Of a DNA stretch of 64,000 nucleotides, positions 44,445-52,306 are shown one piece after another. Source of the DNA: Parapusillimonas sp013416435 (GTDB lineage Bacteria > Pseudomonadota > Gammaproteobacteria > Burkholderiales > Burkholderiaceae_B). The stretch lies in the NCBI RefSeq assembly GCF_052180245.1, contig NZ_CP197474.1:3162001-3226000 (forward strand), in the 5' to 3' direction. The notes under the pieces are model-generated. The model saw only the letters and a list, made by a program, of their open reading frames with translations. It ran no database searches and was not told the origin of the DNA. The translations under genes and the position numbers were made by a program. Position 1 is the stretch's first letter, and every line of letters starts with the position of its first letter.

Positions 44445-45748
44445 GGCTCTACCCCATTTTCGGGGGATGCGCATTCACTAGACACGGTTGATGACACCGT
44501 TCCAACCGCACTGGGCCAAGACCCGCATGCGGTAATTCTCAAAATTCCTGAAGCCATACGCTCTGCGCGAGAGCATCTCCATCTTGGTGTGGAATCCTTC
44601 GGTGATGCCGTTGGATTTGGAGAAGCGCCACATGCGCACAATCGGCTCCAGCCACGATGTTAGCGTAGCGGCCAAGGCCCTGGCTGGACTTTGTTCGAAC
44701 TGACGAATCAACGCCAGGAACTTGGGCAAGAGCCGCTGGGCTCGCTGGGCCCTCATGTTCTTCATGACAAGAAATCCATTCAGTTGCTGCTTGGCAAAAT
44801 ACAGCGCCCGCAGCACGGGCGACTGGGCCAGGTACTGATGCAGTCGCTCCTTTTGCACAGAAGAGAGCTTCCAGTGGTGCCGACGCATCAGGCTGAGCAG
44901 CCCCGGTTCTTGCGCCCTTCAGGGTCGTGCTGCTGCCACAGCTTCAGAAAATGCCGGTTCACCAACCGGATGACATGGAAGCGATCAGCCACGATCATCG
45001 CATTGGGAAAGTACTCCTGGGCAATGCGCCGATAGGTCTCGGACAGATCCATCACAATGACACGCACGTGCTCGCGGCCTGGTAAACGCTTCAAATAGGC
45101 CCGCAGACTCTGTTCGGAGCGGCCCAGCACCACATCGAACACCTTGTGGTGCTTTAAATCCACCAGCGTGGTGGCATAGCCCTTCTTGCGACTGAAGAAG
45201 TGTTCATCAATGCCCAGCACCTGGGGGCACGTTCGGCCAGACAGCTCCGAGACCCGTTGCTTGATAAAGGACTGGTACCAGCGCTCGACCGTGGCGCTGC
45301 CGATCCGGTGCGTGCGCGTGAGCTGACGCTGGCTCACGCCCCCGTCGTGCGCCTCGAAGACCTCCAGGCGATACGCCTCGGTGGCCCGGCGCCGCGGCCG
45401 GATGCCCGCAAAGCGATGGCGAAAATACCGATTGCAGTCCAAGCAGTGGTACTTGGGCACGGCCAGGTGCAACACCATGAGCTGATTGCCCTGGCGCGTG
45501 TGCTTGAGCGTACGCTGGTGCGTGGCTTTAATGCGCACCGGCCCTTGCTGGCAATGGATGCAGGCCGAGCGCTTGGTTGGCCTGGCCCAGACATGAATCT
45601 CTCGGCCACGCTCGACGCGTTCAATCAATACATCCCGGATTCCTAAGATAAAATCGACTGGGGACATCGGCATTCACTCCATTAGACGTGTTTCTTCGCA
45701 AAAACAAGTTTAATGAATGTCGCTGTCCCCCTTTTATGATGAAGAGCC
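44445..45748 (-). mobile_element. ISL3-family insertion sequence
   Basis: 1,304-bp element. Both ends begin GGCTCT, with further terminal similarity including a shared GGGGGA and CATTCA, giving imperfect inverted repeats of about 35 bp. It encodes an ISL3-type transposase in two frames. The flanking bases do not show a clear 8-bp target duplication, so either my boundaries are slightly off or the flanks changed after insertion. Confidence 0.75.
44478..45673 (-). pseudogene. ISL3-family transposase, frameshifted
   Basis: N-terminal part (45673 down to 44888, 261 codons) has the zinc finger CIHCQQG...CLDCNRYF, helix-turn-helix and DDE segments VLGIDEHFFSRKKGY and IVMDLSETYRR; C-terminal part (44888 down to 44478) has the final Glu region SNGITEGFHTKMEML. 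They would join as NRGLLSLMRR if one G were added in the GGGG run near 44905, so a 1-nt deletion has split the gene. It may also be a sequencing error. Confidence 0.85.
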
Positions 45749-45791
45749 AATCAATTACTTAGAGTGCAGCCGGATTTCGCTTTTTTGCGAC

Positions 45792-45821
45792 GTTCCGCAT
45801 TCGTTCCGCAAGGCGTTCCGC
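45792..45821 (+). repeat. Three phased GTTCCGC repeats, candidate integrase arm sites
   Basis: GTTCCGC occurs at 45792, 45803 and 45815, about one helical turn apart. The longer form GTTCCGCATT (45792-45801) recurs at 57320-57329 and inverted at 57362-57371 near the other end of island B. Confidence 0.5.
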
Positions 45822-45846
45822 TTTTGCAAATAAACGACCGCCCATA

Positions 45847-45870
45847 GCCCGCCACCATGCGGGCTTTTTT
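45847..45870 (+). terminator. Intrinsic terminator
   Basis: GCCCGC-CACCAT-GCGGGC followed by TTTTTT. No complete + strand gene directly upstream remains; it may have ended a transcript lost at the island edge. Confidence 0.65.
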
Positions 45871-45907
45871 GTGCTAAAAATACTGTGTTTATATCCAGTT
45901 TTATAGC

Positions 45908-46183
45908 ATGCCTCCGCCTCCCCTCTCCCGTCTGGAATTGATCGCCATCCGCGACGGCAACTTACGCAACGCCGACGTGCGCAGGCTGCTGCACGAGATC
46001 CGGCGCCTGCGCGTGATAGCAGTTATCGCGCAGCAGTATGTAGATTGCGTGGATAGCAGATCTGAGTGCACAGACCTTGTACGCCATGGACTTGTGGAAA
46101 GGCTCAAGGTTGAGCCATGCATCCAGGAGATAGAGGACAATCGGCAGGCTATGCGCCAGGAATTGGATAAGGCGGGCGGTTGA
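45908..46183 (+). CDS. Hypothetical protein of island B
   Basis: 91 residues, mostly helical and charged (RRLLHEIRRLRVIAVIAQQYVDCV), ending in an acidic/basic helix. No family recognised and no strong SD. It precedes the SRAP gene by about 40 nt in the same direction. Confidence 0.5.
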   Translation: MPPPPLSRLELIAIRDGNLRNADVRRLLHEIRRLRVIAVIAQQYVDCVDSRSECTDLVRHGLVERLKVEPCIQEIEDNRQAMRQELDKAGG

Positions 46184-46225
46184 TGGCGTATTATTCAAGG
46201 CGTACACAGGCGAGCGGAGATCGTG

Positions 46226-46897
46226 ATGTGCGGACGAATCAAGCAGGCCGTGGGGCTGGCCGACTACATGGAGACGCTCCGCTGGAGCCCTCGAGCGATC
46301 CTTGACGTTCCGGACGGTCCGAAATACAACGTCCCGCCTGGTGCCAGGCCGCTGGTCCTGCATCGGCTGGGTGACGGCGCCGAGCATGCAGACCGGCTCT
46401 TTTGGGGCTACAAGCCACCTTGGTACAAGCATGGGCCAGTGAGCAATGCGCGCTTGGACACCGTGCTCAAGGGCTCGGGCTTTTGGAAGCCGCTGCTGGC
46501 CAATCGAATCATCGTGCCGGCGGACGGCTGGTATGAATGGACCGGCGACAAGGGCGATAAGCAGCCCTGGTTTATCAACCCTAAGGATACGCAGCCCATT
46601 TTGATGGCCGGCATCACAGCCTGGCTACCGGGGCGCGAGGTATCCGCGGAAACCGGCTTTGCCATCATCACCGACGACGCCGCCGGCGGCATGGTCGATA
46701 TCCACGACCGCAGGCCCATATGCCTGTCGCCCGAAGACGCGATCACGTGGCTGGATCCGGCCACGCCAGTCGATGCAGCGCTTGAGCTGCTCACCACCTC
46801 GCGGCCGGAGTCTGCGTTTCGGTGGTGGGAGGTAACGCGAAAGATGGGCAACACCAGGTATCAGCTTGACGATGCCAGTAAGCAGATAGATTTATGA
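46226..46897 (+). CDS. yedK: SRAP-domain protein (YedK/HMCES), abasic-site DNA-protein crosslinker
   Basis: SOS response-associated peptidase family, 223 residues. Cys2 (MCGRI), exposed after Met removal, forms a crosslink to abasic sites in ssDNA. Other family residues are in KYNVPPGARP, GWYEWTG and IHDRRPICLS. ATG 46226 is required to place Cys at position 2; the GTG at 46223 would not. SRAP genes are frequent in phages. Overlaps the next gene by 4 nt. Confidence 0.92.
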   Translation: MCGRIKQAVGLADYMETLRWSPRAILDVPDGPKYNVPPGARPLVLHRLGDGAEHADRLFWGYKPPWYKHGPVSNARLDTVLKGSGFWKPLLANRIIVPADGWYEWTGDKGDKQPWFINPKDTQPILMAGITAWLPGREVSAETGFAIITDDAAGGMVDIHDRRPICLSPEDAITWLDPATPVDAALELLTTSRPESAFRWWEVTRKMGNTRYQLDDASKQIDL

Positions 46898-47367
46898 CCG
46901 AGCAACAATTTGCAGTCCTGGCTAGTTTGATGGGCCTTTCGGAACCAGACCGGGCAGCAGCGCATGCTGTCATTTTTGAGAATGAGCGCGGCACCGTCGC
47001 AGCGGCCAACATCGTAGATCGGCTGCGAGAGGCGGACATGGCTATTCGGGGCGCATACGTCGTTCACGGGCCAATGGAGTTCCGTATTGTTGTAGGCCAC
47101 CGCGATACGCACCGTGCGCCGGGCGCGCTTGAGCTAAATATCGGGGACGTGGTGCAACTGACGGCCCAATCGACTGAACGATGGATCCCGGTTCGTGTTA
47201 CCGCCCTGCCCACGAAGCCGACCGACTACTACAGCGGTGTGATTATCGAGCAGTTGGTGACTGCCAGCCGCTACCAGGTCGGCAATGGCGTCAGGTTCAG
47301 TGAGGATCAAGTAATGAGCGAGGCGCCACGCGCAGCATCGAGCTTTCGGCGCCGAAGATATTACTGA
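46894..47367 (+). CDS. Hypothetical protein, possible TrfB/KorA-like N-terminus
   Basis: 157 residues coupled to the SRAP gene by ATGA overlap. The N-terminal 40 residues (TEQQFAVLASLMGLSEPDRAAAHAVIF) faintly resemble TrfB/KorA-type helix-turn-helix regulators. The rest contains a beta-rich stretch (ELNIGDVVQLTAQSTERWIPVRV). Assignment of function is not possible. Confidence 0.6.
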   Translation: MTEQQFAVLASLMGLSEPDRAAAHAVIFENERGTVAAANIVDRLREADMAIRGAYVVHGPMEFRIVVGHRDTHRAPGALELNIGDVVQLTAQSTERWIPVRVTALPTKPTDYYSGVIIEQLVTASRYQVGNGVRFSEDQVMSEAPRAASSFRRRRYY

Positions 47368-47629
47368 GAAATCTCGGTATGAGCTGCCGGATGCGAGTGA
47401 GCCAATTTAACCGCCCACGCGGGCGCCGTTACTCGAGGCCGCACGCAAGTCGAAGCCAGACGGATGGGGAGCCAGGGCGAACGAATGGATGATGGAGGGT
47501 AAATGCAAGGGGCGGTAGCGACCTCTGGCGCGACCCGGGAATGCAGCACTTCAGGCTGACCGATAAATATGTCAAAATGCATCCGCAGGTTCTGATCGAT
47601 AACCGCCCGTCGTTGATACAGGAGCAGCC

Positions 47630-47932
47630 ATGTTATTCAGAGCGTTCGTCGTAGCTATCATCGCCGCTGCCGCCACCGGTTGCGCGACTCCGACATCAGA
47701 GAGCGTTGCAGCGAAGTGGAAGGGCAAGAATATTACCGAAGCCGTGCAGGTACTTGGTCCCCCTCAGTCCACCATGCCCATGCCTGACAACATCACAATC
47801 TACACTTGGGAGGAGCAGTTCGGCTCGGCGAATGCAGCAGTACGCGGATATTGCCGCACGGGCCTACACGTCGACCACAAGGGCACCATCGTCGCGGCTT
47901 CCCAGGTGTCCCGCTCTCTTCTCTGTAAATAG
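47630..47932 (+). CDS. Small lipoprotein
   Basis: 100 residues with a lipoprotein signal (AIIAAAATGC, lipid Cys at about residue 18) and a short alpha/beta domain resembling SmpA/BamE-like folds (WKGKNITEAVQVLGPP ... IYTWEE). GGAG lies upstream of the ATG. The 262 bases before it contain no supported gene. Confidence 0.72.
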   Translation: MLFRAFVVAIIAAAATGCATPTSESVAAKWKGKNITEAVQVLGPPQSTMPMPDNITIYTWEEQFGSANAAVRGYCRTGLHVDHKGTIVAASQVSRSLLCK

Positions 47933-48022
47933 TGCTCAAAAAAGGAAACGGTCCCGGACGGTGTCTCGAGCTGAGGCGGTGTGACTGCTGCCTAGTTGAC
48001 AGAAAGCGGGGCTTTTCCGATT

Positions 48023-48048
48023 TGGTTGTCATGGCATGGTAACAACCA
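48023..48048. promoter_or_regulatory. Candidate operator before the kinase gene
   Basis: TGGTTGT and ACAACCA form 7-bp inverted arms 12 bp apart. A TTGACA lies just upstream (47996-48001). Position about 145 bp upstream of the kinase start. Inference only. Confidence 0.35.
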
Positions 48049-48192
48049 ACCCCACGGAGAAACCCGAGGAGACGGAAGAATGGCTTGGGGGTAGGATGGC
48101 GCGGTATCACATGGCGGAAGCGGCGGAGCCGATTTGAACTGACGTCGCACAATGCTAACCCTGCAAAACGGCAATTCCAAAGGATCGTAGCG

Positions 48193-49161
48193 GTGAGCCA
48201 GTTTCCACAGCAGAATCAGTCTCCACATCAGAACGAGTGGATCGCACCACCACTGCAGGCCGCACCTTTAGGCCTTACTGTTCAGCAGGCGCCTGTTCGC
48301 ACGTTCGTTCCCCCGACCGAAGGCGAGCGGATTTGGTCCAACAATATTACTTACTTCATAGGTCGAATAATCGACTCCGGCGCATTCGGGACAGTGTATG
48401 AATGTGTTGACGAATGGGGCAATGAGCTTGCAGCGAAAGTCATATCTCCACAATCCCAAACATATGAACAGGTTCGCGCCATTTGGCACGCAGAGCTGAT
48501 GAGCCTGCTTTACCTGCGGCATCCCAATATCACATATGTTCACGCCGCCTTCGAGTTTAGAGATACGTTCTACATCGTGATGGAACGGTGTGCGATGACT
48601 CTTTCCGCCATCTTGCTCGCTCCAGGACTAAACGGAGAACTATGGTTGCCCCATGTCGCACGCCACGTGCTTCACGCACTTCACTTCATCCATGGGAGCG
48701 GATATGTTCACAAAGACCTCCACGCGGGGAATATCTTAGTGTCGCATCAGCGTGATGCAATGGCGCCGTGGAAGGATCCGGTTTGGCAATTCAAGGTTGC
48801 AGATTTAGGGATCAGTAACCTAGAAGGCAATATTCGACAATCCGGCTCAATCGTCGCGCAATGGATCATGCCTCCAGAATGCCTCAACCATTCTGAGTTT
48901 GGCGCCGTCGGCAGACATGTAGATATCTACCACGTAGGGCTGCTTCTGCTGAACCTAATTCATAACAAGGAATTGCATTTTGGTCGGCAGGATATATTGG
49001 ATGGCGTGCCGCGACAGCTGGCCGAGGCACATTCGTCACCTTACGCTCCTGCAATCGCGAGAGCTCTAAGGCGGCATGTCAGCTCACGCACCCAATCGGC
49101 CATTGAGCTGTGGAGAGAAGTCTCTGCCACCGCAGCAAGTTTACGATCCCAGCAGACTTGA
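48193..49161 (+). CDS. Eukaryotic-type (Hanks) protein kinase
   Basis: 322-residue soluble kinase. Gly-rich loop DSGAFGTVYE (about residues 61-70), ATP lysine Lys82 (AAKVI), helix C Glu101, catalytic loop YVHKDLHAGN with Asp175 and Asn180, Mg-binding Asp204 in DLG (replacing DFG), and MPPE in place of APE. All catalytic residues are present, so it should be active. No membrane helix or PASTA domain. GTG 48193 follows AAGGA; an upstream ATG at 48085 lacks an SD. No phosphatase partner is nearby. Role unknown; phage-borne kinases can be morons. Confidence 0.85.
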   Translation: MSQFPQQNQSPHQNEWIAPPLQAAPLGLTVQQAPVRTFVPPTEGERIWSNNITYFIGRIIDSGAFGTVYECVDEWGNELAAKVISPQSQTYEQVRAIWHAELMSLLYLRHPNITYVHAAFEFRDTFYIVMERCAMTLSAILLAPGLNGELWLPHVARHVLHALHFIHGSGYVHKDLHAGNILVSHQRDAMAPWKDPVWQFKVADLGISNLEGNIRQSGSIVAQWIMPPECLNHSEFGAVGRHVDIYHVGLLLLNLIHNKELHFGRQDILDGVPRQLAEAHSSPYAPAIARALRRHVSSRTQSAIELWREVSATAASLRSQQT

Positions 49162-49526
49162 TCAGTTATGCCCATAGAGTAATGCGATTCGCCCACGCGC
49201 CGCGTTAGCGCACTTTGTTGCGCCAGAGGATTTACCGTGCGCCCTGTGCGTGGACACATCACCTCGGCCACGCCTCCGCCGTCTCCCGGTGCCGCGCCGC
49301 ATACTCTCCATACGCCACCAACACGCGTTCCTGCACTCAGGCTTGCCATGCGTCATGACCACTGGCACTGAGCAGTATTTCGGGCGGAGGCGGTGTGATC
49401 GTCAGGCGGACTTGATTGCTTGCAAATCATTCCTAGGTCAATGACGGTCCGTAGCGTATCCTGAACTGGTGACAATAATAAAAGTCGGCCACACGGAATC
49501 ATCCCAGGTTGACGATTAGGATCTAT
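49162..49526. other. Stretch without a supported gene
   Basis: About 365 bases after the kinase. Short frames on both strands show no family character or SD, and I see no RNA gene. Confidence 0.45.
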
Positions 49527-49700
49527 ATGACAGCTGTACCCTACACCGCTCACGCCCTATTTGCACAGGGCAGCAACATGAACATGCCACCCAACCCGCC
49601 CTCCCCGGCAGATGAGGATACGCGGAAACGCCGCTCCACTCTGCTAAGGAAGCGTCTCGTGCGCCAGCTGAAACGCACTTTCCCAGGCTTGCCGTACTGA
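49527..49700 (+). CDS. Doubtful small basic ORF
   Basis: 57 residues from ATG 49527, with AGGA upstream; Arg/Lys-rich C-terminal half (DTRKRRSTLLRKRLVRQLKR). Convergent with the spanin genes. May be a real small protein or chance. Confidence 0.28.
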   Translation: MTAVPYTAHALFAQGSNMNMPPNPPSPADEDTRKRRSTLLRKRLVRQLKRTFPGLPY

Positions 49701-49744
49701 TGCGGGCTTATTGGGCACCGCACACCCTCTCCCACGTAGCCGCC

Positions 49745-49993
49745 TCACGCCGGGCACCGCAGCGCCCTCAACCGATTATGGACCAGCAGATCGTCGGCCA
49801 GCTCCTCGGTCAGAATGTCGCCCTGGCTCACCCTGAAGGGCTTGGTCCAGTAGCAGCTGGTATCAATCACGCGACCAGTCGCGCCGCAGCTCGCTAAGAG
49901 AGGCGCCAGGAGGCATGCTGCGCACAGCGTCTTCCACCGAGCTGCGGTCCGTGGCCGCTTTAAGCGCCTCGACCGCCTGTCTTGATTTCTCAT
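49745..49993 (-). CDS. Rz1-like outer-membrane spanin lipoprotein
   Basis: 82-residue lipoprotein whose signal ends at LLASC (lipid Cys around residue 36) after a basic N-terminus. It overlaps the 3' half of the upstream TM-coiled gene in another reading frame, the classical Rz/Rz1 arrangement. Would disrupt the outer membrane during phage lysis. Confidence 0.68.
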   Translation of the reverse strand: MRNQDRRSRRLKRPRTAARWKTLCAACLLAPLLASCGATGRVIDTSCYWTKPFRVSQGDILTEELADDLLVHNRLRALRCPA

Positions 49994-50129
49994 CGCTTAC
50001 CCCTTGATCGTATTTGTGTGAGCCGTACAGCAGCACGGTGCCGATGATGGCCAAGACGGCCAGCGCGCCGGCCAGCAGCTTCCAGTGGCTCCGGATCAAT
50101 ACCAGTGCGTTAAGCATCATCGGCTCCAT
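49863..50129 (-). CDS. Rz-like inner-membrane spanin
   Basis: 88 residues: N-terminal membrane helix (about 15-35), then a short polar helical periplasmic domain. Overlaps Rz1 by 131 nt and the lysozyme by 20 nt. Shorter than lambda Rz. Completes a GH108-Rz-Rz1 lysis cassette. Confidence 0.65.
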   Translation of the reverse strand: MEPMMLNALVLIRSHWKLLAGALAVLAIIGTVLLYGSHKYDQGVSDEKSRQAVEALKAATDRSSVEDAVRSMPPGASLSELRRDWSRD

Positions 50130-50688
50130 AATTCAGATTTCCAGCCACCCGACGCGCCCAGCCCTTGCCGAAGCTGGGCCAGGTCGAAAGCTTGGTGTAA
50201 AACTCCAGCCGCGCCGCATTGAAACGGGCCAGCACGTCGGTGACGGTCATGCGCTGCACAGCCGACATCGTCACCGGCCCGATCAGCCCGTCGTCAGCCA
50301 CACTGGCCGCCCGCTGCAGAAAACGGATGCTGTTGCCGATGCCATGGTTGACTGCGGCATCGAACACCTGAAAAGCAATGGCGCCGTCGAACTCGTCACA
50401 CCGGGCCCGCTGCCAGTAGGCGGTGCGATAGATCTCGCGCGCTTGGTCACGGGTGAGTTCCCGAATGGAACCGGTGTAACCCACCTCTCGGGCCGTGCGC
50501 AGGGTGATGCCCCAGTTGGTTTCTCCGCCCGGGTCGTCAGGATGGTTGACGTAGCCGCCCTCGTGACCGATCAGCCGCTCAAATGCAAGATCGAACGTGA
50601 CCGGCGTGCCGGGCGCTGGCAGCGCGGGCGGCGGGATTCTTTCGGGCGGCTTGGCGGTGGCACCAAAAAGATTCGATAGCCAGCTCAT
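50110..50688 (-). CDS. Phage lysozyme, glycoside hydrolase family 108
   Basis: Peptidoglycan-degrading endolysin of 192 residues. The GH108 signature FERLIGHEGGYVNHPDD places the catalytic Glu in HEGG; WGITLRTAREVG and FDAAVNHGIGNSIRFLQRA also match, with a C-terminal peptidoglycan-binding-type segment. No signal peptide, so it depends on a holin. Overlaps its neighbours on both sides by 4-20 nt. Confidence 0.9.
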   Translation of the reverse strand: MSWLSNLFGATAKPPERIPPPALPAPGTPVTFDLAFERLIGHEGGYVNHPDDPGGETNWGITLRTAREVGYTGSIRELTRDQAREIYRTAYWQRARCDEFDGAIAFQVFDAAVNHGIGNSIRFLQRAASVADDGLIGPVTMSAVQRMTVTDVLARFNAARLEFYTKLSTWPSFGKGWARRVAGNLNYGADDA

Positions 50689-50938
50689 TGCGCACCTCGC
50701 ACATGCTTATAGGCGACGGCCATGACATAGCCGGCCATGGCCAAGGCCAGCGCCGCGGATCCGTCGCTTGCCCAGCCATCCGCGACGATTCGGCATGCGG
50801 CACCCGTGGCCGCAAGCGACACCGCCGACAGCCCCAGCCGCTCCATGGTGGTGTCGTGGATCGACTTGGCAACCACGGCCAAGCCAGCACACCGCCGACA
50901 CTGCCGCCTGGACGGTCATGTATATGGTTTGGTCCATG
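50685..50938 (-). pseudogene. Small phage membrane protein (holin-like), frameshifted
   Basis: An ATG at 50938 begins MDQTIYMTVQAAVSAVCWL, and a second frame continues AVVAKSIHDTTMERLGLSAV to 50685. The two would join into an 84-residue protein with two or three hydrophobic helices if one T were removed near 50881 (minus strand CTTGG to CTGG). Read alone, the downstream frame begins at a TTG. Position before the lysozyme suggests a holin or antiholin. Confidence 0.55.
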
Positions 50939-51250
50939 TCATACCCCTCGTCCGCGTATGCGATCGATGACGGCCTGCCAGATCGCGTTAATCGGAAAGG
51001 CCTGCACTGCTTCCCATGCCCGGGATGCGACGGCCATACCAAAGAATCCGACCAGGAATCCGGTCAGACCCTCGGGTATGCCGAGCCTCATGGAAATGTG
51101 TGGGGCGAGGTAGTAGCTGAGCAGTGCGCCGCTGGTCGCCATGCTCAGACGCTCAAGCAAGGTGCCCTGCAGGAATCGCATGGACACCACGGCCCCGGCC
51201 ACACCCGCCAGCTTGACAGCTATCGCCTCGAAATTTTGCATATCAGCCAT
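50939..51250 (-). CDS. Phage membrane protein, holin candidate
   Basis: 103 residues with three hydrophobic segments (AVKLAGVAGAVVSM, ATSGALLSYYLAP, GLTGFLVGFFGMAV) and a C-terminal amphipathic helix. ATG 51250 has GAGAGG 4 nt upstream. Next to the frameshifted membrane protein and lysozyme, a class I holin is plausible. Confidence 0.6.
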   Translation of the reverse strand: MADMQNFEAIAVKLAGVAGAVVSMRFLQGTLLERLSMATSGALLSYYLAPHISMRLGIPEGLTGFLVGFFGMAVASRAWEAVQAFPINAIWQAVIDRIRGRGV

Positions 51251-51345
51251 CGGCCTCTCTCGGTGGATAGAAAAGAAAAAGCCCCACCAATCGGCAGGGC
51301 CTGAAAGAAGAAACCCGGCGCGGGGCCGGGCATAGATATCAGCGG

Positions 51346-51588
51346 TCAACCGACTTCATTCAGCACTCCTTCTTCCAGGACATCGGAAAAAATACCGAAA
51401 TAGTCGCGGTTCATCCGCTCCACGTAGGCGCGATCGCTCTCCGTGGCTTGCCGAACATGGGGCGTTATGCCCATTTGGCTCAGCCTTGATAGCACCGTGC
51501 GATACGGGTGGATTTTTCGCTTCCCCTTGAACGGGCCATCTGCGTACACTTCTTCAGCTTGCTTTAGATAGTCCACTGTCAACCCCAC
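51346..51588 (-). CDS. Hypothetical phage protein
   Basis: 80 residues, soluble, mixed helix/loop, GTG start. Not recognised. Lies between the tail and lysis genes. Confidence 0.5.
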   Translation of the reverse strand: MGLTVDYLKQAEEVYADGPFKGKRKIHPYRTVLSRLSQMGITPHVRQATESDRAYVERMNRDYFGIFSDVLEEGVLNEVG

Positions 51589-51681
51589 GAAAAAGAACGT
51601 ACGGAAAAGTTACCGTTCAGGAAAGTGGGGCGCGGGGGGGAATATTTCAAGGGGCCAAAAAGAAACCGGCTCGGGGCCGGT

Positions 51682-52305
51682 CTATGCTTGGATGCTTGCG
51701 CCTAGGCGGAACATGTCGTCGATGCGCTCCTGGCTGAGCGGAACCAGCGCGGTGCCGCCCGTTTCAAGGGTGAGCGTCACCTCGCAGTTGCGATATGCTG
51801 GAATGCCCGTGAACTGCGCGTCACGCTGCAGATCAAAGGGCGCAAAGCACCAATCCCATGCGGTGGTCACCCGCGCGACCAACACGCGGCGATCGTCGAA
51901 CACCACATCGCCGCCCGTCTTGTCTCGCACGACGACATGGGCGGCGGTCACGTTGCTCATGTTGCCCAGCCACAAACTGGTGATGACGCCGGGCTTGAAC
52001 ACCACCTCCAGGTTGGCGTCTATCGGCCCGACCGTCTGAGACTTGACCACCTTGTCAAACATGGCCACCCGATTCATCGGGCCCGTATCGACCCAGTACG
52101 GCAACTGGGCAACCGCGATATTCTCCTCGGGCGGCACACCGCCACTTGGAACGTTGTAGGCCGCTCGGTAGACGCGCTGAGTATCGGAGCGGGTGACGAT
52201 TGACCCGGCTGGCCAGGCCGCGTTTGTCCACTCCACCTCGCCAGGCCGACGCTCAGGCGCGTTGGTGCTCACGATGGTGACTTCGTTGGAAAGCAATACA
52301 TCCAT
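51682..52305 (-). CDS. Phage tail-associated protein of unknown function
   Basis: 207 residues, beta-rich, with conserved-looking blocks PYWVDTGPMNRVAMFDK and GNMSNVTAAHVVV resembling tail/virion-associated proteins found next to tape-measure genes. Follows the tail gene by a single base on the minus strand. Confidence 0.65.
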   Translation of the reverse strand: MDVLLSNEVTIVSTNAPERRPGEVEWTNAAWPAGSIVTRSDTQRVYRAAYNVPSGGVPPEENIAVAQLPYWVDTGPMNRVAMFDKVVKSQTVGPIDANLEVVFKPGVITSLWLGNMSNVTAAHVVVRDKTGGDVVFDDRRVLVARVTTAWDWCFAPFDLQRDAQFTGIPAYRNCEVTLTLETGGTALVPLSQERIDDMFRLGASIQA

Positions 52306-52306
52306 A

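Noticed and set aside
45790..45821. CRISPR-like short repeats (three GTTCCGC)
   Set aside because: Repeats are 7 bp with 4-5 bp spacing, far too short for CRISPR; arm-type sites fit better.
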